Made by a program: the position numbers and the translations under genes
NCBI GenBank assembly: GCA_021787775.1
Contig: JAJYLK010000029.1
Coordinates: forward strand, 1 to 9,125
DNA from: Actinomycetes bacterium
GTDB taxonomy: Bacteria > Actinomycetota > Thermoleophilia > BMS3ABIN01
Direction of reading: 5' to 3'
Length of the DNA: 9,125 nt
The notes under the pieces: model-generated
What the model was told of the DNA's origin: nothing
The model's input: the letters and a program-made list of their open reading frames with translations, nothing else
The model's database searches: none
In this document: one piece after another, positions 1-7,700 of the stretch
Position numbering within the stretch: the first letter of the stretch is position 1
Layout of the letters: each line of letters opens with the position of its first letter

Positions 1-296
1 TGGAAGAGTTCCTCATCGAGCGGCCGGATAACACCTTCATCCTCAAGGTGCAGGGCGACTCGATGCTCGATGCCGGCATCATGCCGGGCGACATGGTGCT
101 GGTGGAACGGGGCGTACGCGAGAAGGACGGCGACATCATCATCGCCGAGGTCGACCGCGAGTGGACCATGAAGTACTACCGCAAGAAGAACGGCAAGGTC
201 TGGCTGGAAGCAGCCAGCAGCAAGTACGGACCGATATATCCGCAGGAAGAGCTGCGCGTCGCCGCCGTGGTCAAGGCGGTCATCCGGAAGTACTGA
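1..296 (+). CDS. S24 (LexA/UmuD-like) self-cleaving protein, C-terminal fragment
   Basis: The gene enters from the left edge (first full codon at 3) and ends at TGA 294-296; about 97 residues are visible. The fragment is the peptidase half of an S24-family protein. The catalytic serine lies in GDSM (Ser codon 60-62), followed by LDAGIMPGDMVLVERG, GDIIIAEVD and WTMKYY, whose Lys (codon 171-173) fits the general-base lysine of the Ser-Lys dyad. The last strand ends in VKAVIRKY. In this family RecA-ssDNA filaments trigger self-cleavage, which either inactivates a repressor (LexA type) or activates a polymerase subunit (UmuD type). The N-terminus and cleavage site are outside the window, so a DNA-binding domain cannot be confirmed or excluded. 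The Y-family polymerase 110 bp downstream on the same strand favours a UmuD-like role or a dedicated repressor of that polymerase. The family call is firm; the subtype is inference. Confidence 0.88.
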   Translation, partial: EEFLIERPDNTFILKVQGDSMLDAGIMPGDMVLVERGVREKDGDIIIAEVDREWTMKYYRKKNGKVWLEAASSKYGPIYPQEELRVAAVVKAVIRKY

Positions 297-310
297 TGCG
301 GAAATCCAGG

Positions 311-340
311 TTGACATCTTGCCCGTATATTGTGAATATT
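311..340 (+). promoter_or_regulatory. Candidate promoter for the Y-family polymerase gene
   Basis: A perfect TTGACA hexamer at 311-316 is followed after 18 bp by AATATT at 335-340 (4 of 6 matches to TATAAT); a 17-bp spacing gives the weaker GAATAT. The segment is conspicuously AT-rich within a GC-rich region and lies between the S24 stop codon and the polymerase start. Transcription would begin near 347, giving a leader of about 60 nt. The -35 match is strong and the -10 modest, so the assignment is tentative. It implies that the polymerase can be transcribed separately from the S24 gene. Confidence 0.4.
327..339. promoter_or_regulatory. 13-bp perfect inverted repeat, candidate operator
   Basis: ATATT-GTG-AATAT has 5-bp perfect arms around a 3-bp centre and overlaps the spacer and -10 of the candidate promoter. 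A repressor bound here would block transcription of the polymerase. It matches neither the proteobacterial (CTGT-N8-ACAG) nor the Gram-positive (GAAC-N4-GTTC) LexA box, so any link to the S24 protein is speculation based on position. Short AT-rich palindromes also occur by chance. Confidence 0.3.
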
Positions 341-395
341 GACGGCCCGGCGCCTTCATTGCCGGCGGCCGGCTCGCGCGGCGCGCGCTAGAACA

Positions 396-400
396 GGGGG
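396..400 (+). promoter_or_regulatory. Ribosome binding site supporting a TTG start
   Basis: A GGGGG run (AGGGGG counting base 395) lies 6 nt before the TTG at 407. It is the only purine-rich Shine-Dalgarno-like stretch close to any in-frame start of the polymerase. The alternative GTG at 458 is preceded by C-rich sequence with no such motif. Confidence 0.45.
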
Positions 401-406
401 CGTTGG

Positions 407-1732
407 TTGGCCGGCGGCAGACATGGCAATCTCACCATCTCCACCTTCCCCCGGGCGGTGATCCACATCGACGCCGACGCCTTCTTCGCCGCCTGCGAGC
501 AGGCGCGCGACCCGCGGCTGAGAGGCCGGCCGGTGATCACCGGCAAGGAGCGCAACATCGTCGCCTCGATGAGCTACGAGGCCAAGGCCCGCGGCGTCGT
601 GCGCGCCATGCGGCTGTCGGAGGTCAGGAAGCTCTGCCCGGACGCGGTCTTCCTGCCGTCGGACTACGAGACATATAGCCTGTTGTCAAAAAGGTTGTTC
701 GCCATCGTCAGGCGCTTCACGCCGGATGTGGAGGAGTACGGCATCGATGAATGTTTCGCCGACATCACCGGCATGCGCCGTCCGCTGAAGATGAGCTATC
801 CGCGCATCGCCGCGGCGATCAAGGAGGAGCTGGATCGCTCCTTCGGCCTCACTTTCTCCTGCGGCCTGGCGCCGAACAAGACGATCGCCAAGATCGCGTC
901 GAAGTGGAAGAAGCCCTCGGGGCTGACGATCATTCCCGGCCGCAATATCCAGGACTTCATCGCCGGCATGCCGGTGGAGAAGGTATGGGGCATCGGCCCG
1001 CAGACAACGGCGTATCTGGGCAAGCTGGGCATCCGGACGGCGCTGGAGTTCGCCCGGAAAGACGAGGACTGGGTGAAAGAGCGCTTCAGCAAGCCGTTCT
1101 ACGAAACCTGGCAGGAGCTCAACGGCCGCATGGTCTACGAGCTGGAACTCGAGGAAAAGGACACCTATGCATCGATCCAGAAAGTAAAAACCTTCACGCC
1201 GCCATCCAGCGATCCCGAATTCATCTTCGCCCAGCTCTCCAAGAACGTGGAAAACGCCACCATGAAGGCGCGGCGTTACAAGCTGGCGGCCGAGCGCGCC
1301 GTCCTTTTTTTAAAGACACAGGATTTCCGCGGCACCGGCGCCGAAGTCAGATTCTCGCGCGCCACGCCCTTTCCGCACGAGATCATCGCAGCAATGGAGC
1401 CGGCCTTCAAGCGGCTGTTCAATCCGAAAGAACTCTACCGTTCCACCGGCGTGGTGCTGTTCAAGCTCACCGAGGACCGCATAGTCCAGCCCGACCTCTT
1501 CGGCGTCACCGCCCGCTACGAGCGGCTGGGCAAGGTCTACGAAGCGGTGGACGGCGTGCGGATCAAATACGGCAAGCACACGCTGTTCCTGGGCTCCAGC
1601 TTTTACGCCCACAAGTTTGGCCAGCATCTCGGCAAGCGCGGCGATGCCCCCAAACGGAAGGAAGAGCTGTTCAAGGGAGAGACGGTGCGGCAGCGGCTGG
1701 GGATACCAATGTTCATGGGAGAGGTTAAGTAA
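407..1732 (+). CDS. Y-family translesion DNA polymerase (DinB/UmuC-like)
   Basis: This 441-residue protein copies damaged DNA with low fidelity. The first acidic motif is IHIDADAFFAACE: metal ligand Asp22, steric-gate Phe27 in the position of E. coli DinB Phe13. The second is YGIDECFADITG with Asp114 and Glu115; the usual Ser of the SIDE motif is Gly112. A helix-hairpin-helix thumb segment (VWGIGPQTTAYLGKLGI, about 193-209) follows, then the little-finger domain (about 255-360). QPDLF at 361-365 matches the sliding-clamp binding consensus, followed by a basic tail of about 75 residues. Phe at the gate is DinB-like, whereas pairing with an upstream S24 gene is UmuC-like, so no symbol is given. 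The start is TTG 407, chosen for its purine-rich site; GTG 458, just before VIHID, would still keep the catalytic domain. The gene converges on the TPR gene with 51 bp between stops and no clear terminator. Confidence 0.93.
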   Translation: MAGGRHGNLTISTFPRAVIHIDADAFFAACEQARDPRLRGRPVITGKERNIVASMSYEAKARGVVRAMRLSEVRKLCPDAVFLPSDYETYSLLSKRLFAIVRRFTPDVEEYGIDECFADITGMRRPLKMSYPRIAAAIKEELDRSFGLTFSCGLAPNKTIAKIASKWKKPSGLTIIPGRNIQDFIAGMPVEKVWGIGPQTTAYLGKLGIRTALEFARKDEDWVKERFSKPFYETWQELNGRMVYELELEEKDTYASIQKVKTFTPPSSDPEFIFAQLSKNVENATMKARRYKLAAERAVLFLKTQDFRGTGAEVRFSRATPFPHEIIAAMEPAFKRLFNPKELYRSTGVVLFKLTEDRIVQPDLFGVTARYERLGKVYEAVDGVRIKYGKHTLFLGSSFYAHKFGQHLGKRGDAPKRKEELFKGETVRQRLGIPMFMGEVK

Positions 1733-1783
1733 GGACGCGCGGTAAAGGAGCGCTCCATCGCCACTCCTCAACGGGTCAAACGG

Positions 1784-4700
1784 TCAGATCCGGTTCAGCT
1801 CCGTGAGGCTGACACCCTTGTTGCTCCAGGCGACGGCATCCTGCGGATCCAGTTCGATCGCCCGCTCGAAGCAGACGATGGCGTCGCTGAAGCGGCCCAT
1901 GCTGTGCAGGCTGACACCCTTGCCATTCCAGGCATTTTCATTGGCGGGATCGATTTCCAGCTGCTTGTCGAAGCTGCGGACCGCCTCCGGGAACAGCTGC
2001 AGCTGGTGGAGGCATTCACCCCGGCGATACCAGGCCCGGGCATGCCGCGGCTCGGCCTTGATGGCGCGGTCAAAACATTCCACGGCCTTGGAAAACATTT
2101 CGAGGCTCTGCAGGCTCTCGCCCTTGCCGAACCAGGCCGGAGCGCTATCGGGTTCCAGTTTGAGCGCCTTGTCGAAACAGTCCAGAGCTTCGCGGTCGCG
2201 GCCAAGGTGGTGCAGGGCCACCCCCTGGCTCAGCCAGACTCCCGCCTGCATCGGCTCGAGCGCCAGCGCCCTCCCGAAACTGTTGATCGCGGCAAGGTAA
2301 CGGCCGCGCGCCAGCAGGCTCTCGCCCTTGCCCGCAGCAGCCGCGGCGTTATCGCCGTCGATTTTCAGCACCCGCTCATATGCCGCGCTGGCTTTTTCAT
2401 GCCGGCCGAGGCCACGTAAACTCTCCGCCTTGCCGAACCAGGCGGCGGCGCTGCCAGCGTCAGCCTTAAGAGTGCGCTCATAGGCATTGACTGCCTTCTC
2501 GTCACGGCCGAGTCCGCGCAGGCTCTCCGCCTTGCCGAACCAGGCTTCAGCCCCGAAACCGTATCTGATCGCTTTTTCATAACTCTTAAGCGATTCTTCC
2601 GCCAGCCCCTGGCGGCGCAGACTGTCTGCCCGGCCGAACCAGGCAGCGGCATTCGTTTGATCCAGCGACAGAGAATTGTCATACCAGGAAACAGCTTCCG
2701 CGAAATGCTCCAGGCTGCGATGGCCTTCGCCGCCTCCGAACCAGCTGGCGGCATTGTCCGGATTCAGCTCCAGCGCCCGGCCGTAGCAGCGCAGCGCCTC
2801 GTCGAACCGGCCGAGGGCACGCAGGCTCTCGCCGCGGGAATGCCAAGCGGCCGCGTCATCCGCATCGATCTCCACCGCTTTCTCAAAAAAGGTCAGCGCA
2901 TCGCCGGGCATGCCCAGCCGGCGCAGGCTCTCGCCCCTGCCATACCATGAGCGGCCGTTGCCGGGCTCTACCGCAAGCGCTTTCTCGTATGCGGCAGCCG
3001 CCTCGTCGAACCGGCCCAGAGCGCGCAGGCTCTCCGCTTTGCCGAACCAGGCCTGCTCGCTTTCAGCATCAACCGCGAGTACGGCTTCGAAGCCGGGGAC
3101 AGCCTGCTGGAACCTTCCCAGCGACCGCAGGCTCTCCGCCTGGCCCAGCCAGGCCGAAAGTTCCGTGCTTCCCCGCTTCAGCGCTGCCGCATATGCGGCC
3201 ACCGCCTTGTCGTACCGGGCAAGCAATCGCAGACATTCGCCCTTGCCAAGCCAGGCAGCCGCGCTGGCAGGATCCTGCCTGAGCGCGCGGTTATAGCTCG
3301 ACAGGGCGGCGTCAAGACGGCCAAGGGCGCGCTGGCATTCGGCTTTCCCGAGCCAGCCGGCGGCATTCCCCGCTGCCAGCTTCAGCGACCGCTCATAGCT
3401 GGCGACTGCGGCCTGAAGCTGCCCCAGGCGACGCAGGCTCTCCGCCTTGCCGAACCAGGCGGCCGGCTGCCGAATATCAAATTCAAGACTTGTATCAAAA
3501 GCGGCAACCGCTTCGATGTGACGTTGCAGGGTCCGCAGGCTCTCCGCCTTGCCGAACCAGGCGGCGGCCGCGCCAGGCTCCAGCGCCAGCGCCTGCTCGT
3601 AAGCACTGATGGCCGCTTCATGCTCGCCGAGCCCGCGCAGGCTCTCCGCCTTGCCGAACCAGGCGGCCTCAAGCTTCGCGTCCTGCGCCAGCGCCATGTC
3701 AAAAGCCGCAACGGCGTCCGTGGCGCGGCCGAGGGCGCGCAGGCTTTCGGCCTTGCCAAGCCAGGCCGGCGCAAGCCTCGGCTCCAGCCTGGTCAGAGTG
3801 ATGAAGTGTTTCAGGGCCTCTTCGTTACGATCAAGCTGCCGCAGGCTCTCGGCCTTGCCGCACAGAGCCTGGGCATGCTTGGGCTGCGCCGCCAGCGCCC
3901 GGTCGTAGCTATCGATTGCCTTGGTAAACCTGCCCCGAGCAAACCGGCTTTCACCCAGGCCGAACCAGGCAGCGGCGTTCGCGGCGTCCAGCTTCAGCGC
4001 TTTTTCATAAGCGGCGATCGCCTTGTCATCCTGCTCCAGGCCCCGCAGACTCTCGGCCTTGCCAAACCAGGCGGCCGCGTTCTTCGCATCCAGCTTCAAT
4101 GCCTTGTCGAAAGAAACCACGGCGGCTTTGTAGTTGCCCAGATGGCGCAGGCTCTCGGCCTTGCCAAACCAGGCGGCCGTGTTTTTTGCATCAAACTTAA
4201 GCGATTTGTCAAATACGGTCACCGCAGCTTTGTAATGACCGAGGTGCAACTGGCAATCAGCCTTGCCGGTCAGGGAAGAGACCCGGCGGGGATCGATGGC
4301 CAGCGCCTTGTCAAAAGATCTGACCGCCTTGCTGAAAAACGCCTGTGCCCGCAGGCTCTGGCCCATCCCGCTCCAGGCTCCGGCATGGCGCTGGTCCAGC
4401 TCCACCACCCTGCGGTAAGAGGCGACGGCTGGCTTGTGGCGGCCGAGCCCGCGCAGGCTCTCCGCTTTGCCGAACCAGGCGGACGCCGACCGGGAATCGA
4501 GCCGGGTTGCGCGTTCAAAACTGCGCAACGCTTCCGCTTCCCGGTTCAATTCCAGCAGGGAAAGTCCCTTGCCCAGCCAGACGGCGATGTTCTTGCTGTC
4601 TATTTTGAGCGCTTTATCAAAGCAATCCACCGTGGCGGCGAGGTCGCCCAGCACGCGCCGGCTCTCACCCAGGCCGTACCAGTAGGGTGCCTGGGTGGCG

Positions 4701-7700
4701 TCGAGCTGGATGGCGCGCTCGTAGGCAGTTGCGGCATCGGCGTCACGTCCGAGCTGGCGCCGGCTCTCACCCAGGCCGTACCAGTAGGGCGCCTGGGCGG
4801 CGTCGAGCTGGATGGCGCGCTCGTAGGCAGTTGCGGCATCCCGGAAGCGGCCGATGTCATAAAGGTTGAGACCCCGGTGATACCAGGCGGCAGTGTTTTC
4901 GGAGTCAAATTTAAGCAGTTTATCAAGGGACTTCACCGCATCCGGGAAACGCCCCAGGCTTCTGAGACTGCCTGCTTTCTCAAACCAGGCAGCCGCATGG
5001 CGCGGGGCAATTTCGAGGTCGCGCTCAAAACTGGAGAGGGATTCCTCGAAGCGCCCGAGCGTTTTCAGCGCCAGCGCCTTCTCAAATGCTGCATCCGCCA
5101 GTTGCGGATCCAAATCAAGCGACCGGTCACACGCCGAAATGACCTCGTCGTACCGCTGCAGCCGCTTGAGGCTCATCGCCTTGCCGAACCAGCCGGAGAC
5201 CGAACCCGGGTCGAGCTCGAGCAGCCTGCCGTATGCGGCAACGGCGCTGCCCTGATCATCAGCCGCCGCCAGACTACCTGCCTTTCCCAGCCAGGCGGCC
5301 GGATTATTGCCATCAAGAGACAACGCCTTGTCAAAGCTGCCAACCGCATCGGCGTGTCTTCCCAGGGCCTGCAGCACCTGGCCGCGGTTGATCCAGGTGA
5401 TCAGGTCACGGGGATTGATCTCCAGGGCCTTGTCAAAGCAGGCGAGGGCTTCTTCGGCGGGAGTGTGCGCGGGCTCTGCCTCGGGTTCCGCCGGCTCGGC
5501 GGATGGGACTCCTTCCGGTTCCCCAGGTTCAGGCCCCGCGACCAACTCAATCACCTCGGGTTCCGCCGCCACCTCGGGTTCTTCCGCGCTCACCTCGGGT
5601 TCTTCCGCGCTCACCTCGGGTTCCTGCGTGCTCGCCTCGGGTTCTTCCGCAGCCACCTCGGGTTCTTCCGCGCTCACCTCGGGTTCCGCAGCCGCTTCGA
5701 CTTCGGAAACTGCTTCGGGTTCGTCCGCTTCCTCGACATCGGCAGCCACTTCGACTTCTTCCCCGGCATCGACATCGCTCTCTGCGCTGACGGATTCTGT
5801 GATTTCGGAATCTGCTCCTGCCGTGTCTTCCTCAGGTACGGCGGCAGCCATGTCCGCGGTTTCTTCCTCTTCGGACCCGGCAGCATGGGCCTCATCGATC
5901 CCGGCTTCATCAGTCTCTTCGGGTTCTTCAGGCGATGCTTCGTCCGCGGTTTCTTCAGGCGAACCTTCAACCGCCGGTTCATCAGGCGATGCTTCAACCA
6001 CGGTTTCATCAGACGATGCTTCGTCCATTTCAGCCGCGAGCACGTCATCGGTCCCGTCAGCCCCAGCGCCTTCAGATCCTGCCTCCGCCGGTTCAAGCTC
6101 CAGCCCGGCCACGTTGGCAGAGGAAGGTTCTACGGTCAGTGCCTCCGGCGCGGCATCCAGGACCGGCTCGTCCATGTCTATCGCAGCGGTAGCGGCAGCC
6201 GGATCCAGAGCCGCCTTCGCTTCGTCCCTGCCGCGCGCCGCCGCGGCATTGGCGGGGTCGAGCTCCAGAGCCCTGTCAAAACTTTTCATGGCTGCGCTGG
6301 CATCACCCGCGTCCAGCAGCGCCGCGCCCCTGCCAGCCCACGCAGCCGCGGCGCGGCTGTCCTGTTCGATGGCGCGGTCGAAGGAACTGACCGCCTCCGA
6401 AAACCGCCGCTGGCGGCAAAGCGCCTCGCCCCGCGCCAGCCACGCGTCACCGTTCCACGGATCTAACTCGATGATCCCGTCCAGGGCCTCGACCGCATCA
6501 TCGAACCTTTCCGCGGCGATCAGACCGCCGGCCAGGGCGATCTGTACAGAGACATCGAGCGGATCGTATTGTCTGGCTTTAGTGAAACTGTCAACCGCAT
6601 CATCGATCCTGCCGATCCCCTGGAGGCAAAGTCCGCGCTCAAGCCAGGCAAGAGCGTTCCCTTCCTGGATCTCGATCGCCTTGTCAAACGAATCGACCGC
6701 CTCGCGCAGCCGATCGACTTTCCGCAGACAGGCGCCGCGGCCAAACCAGATACGGGCCTCACCCTGTTCAAACTGGACCGCTTTATCAAAACTTTTCACC
6801 GCCTCGTGCAGGCGATCGAGCTCCTCCAGCAGCGTGCCGTTCGCAAACCAGATCTCGCCGATTTCCTGATTGCGGCTGAGCGCCTCTTTGAAGGCCGCCA
6901 GCGCCTCTTCGGAGCGGCCGAGACTTTTGAGGATGACCCCTTTGTGGTACCAGACGGCGGGGTCGAGCAAGGAGGGGCCTTCCAGCTGCTCCAGCGAGGC
7001 CAGCGCGTCCTCATGACGCCCCAGGCTTTCCAGGCTCAGGCTCTTGTTGAACAGGGATTCGTGGTCGAACTGGTCAAGCTCCCGGGCCTGGTCATAACAG
7101 TCGATCGCTTCCTCGAACCGGCTCAGATCCTGCAGCGCCAGCCCTTTGTTGAACCAGGCGGCCACGTTGCCCGCGTCGAGGTCGAGGGCCTTCTCGTAAC
7201 AAAGCAGAGCTTCATCGAACTTACCAAGAGTGTGGAGGGCGCTGCCTTTGCGCGACCAGGCACCGGAGTCGCGGGCATCGAGCTGGATGACCTCCTCGAA
7301 CGCCCTGACTGCTTCCCCGGGCCGGTTCAGTTCGAGCAGATTGGTCCCTATCGCCGTCCATGTCAACCTGTTCCAGGGGTCGAACTTGAGGCTTTTTTCG
7401 AAACTTTCGGTGGATTCGTCCAGCCGGCCCATCTCGCGCAGACATATGCCGCGCGACAGCCAGATCTCAGAATCGCGCTCCTCAATCTCACGCACCTTGC
7501 CGAAGATCCTGACTGCTTTTTCGGGACGGCCCGCCCGCCGCAGCTTATCGCCCTTGCGGATCAGGTCCCTGGCTTCATCGGCGTCATTCTTAAGTGCCTG
7601 ATTGAAGAGTTGCAGCGCTTCCTCGAAGGAGCGCTGTTGCTGGAGTTTGACACCTCTGCTGTAAATGGCTTTTGAGGGCCTGCCGCTCATGAGTTCATCT

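Noticed and set aside
751..1728. 325-codon open frame on the + strand inside the polymerase gene
   Set aside because: Shifted frame of the polymerase, rich in Arg/His/Gly as expected for an out-of-frame GC-rich reading.
1747..1756. GGAGCGCTCC palindrome between the converging genes as a bidirectional terminator
   Set aside because: Stem of only five pairs without loop and no U-tract on either side; probably chance in GC-rich DNA.
2400..4500. Regularly spaced near-identical 28-base motifs, considered as a CRISPR array
   Set aside because: The spacing is 102 bp in phase with codons and the whole stretch is a continuous TPR reading frame; the 'spacers' are also homologous to each other.
3518..6466. 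982-codon open frame on the + strand antisense to the TPR gene
   Set aside because: It mirrors the TPR gene's 34-residue periodicity (recurring QALRLAEPGG and RAHLGFF stretches) and follows from GC-rich codons on the other strand, not from any protein family.
5307..6869. 520-codon Ser/Ala-rich open frame on the + strand
   Set aside because: Its Ser/Gly-rich composition is the antisense reading of the acidic linker and neighbouring TPR units; no recognisable domain and no ribosome site.
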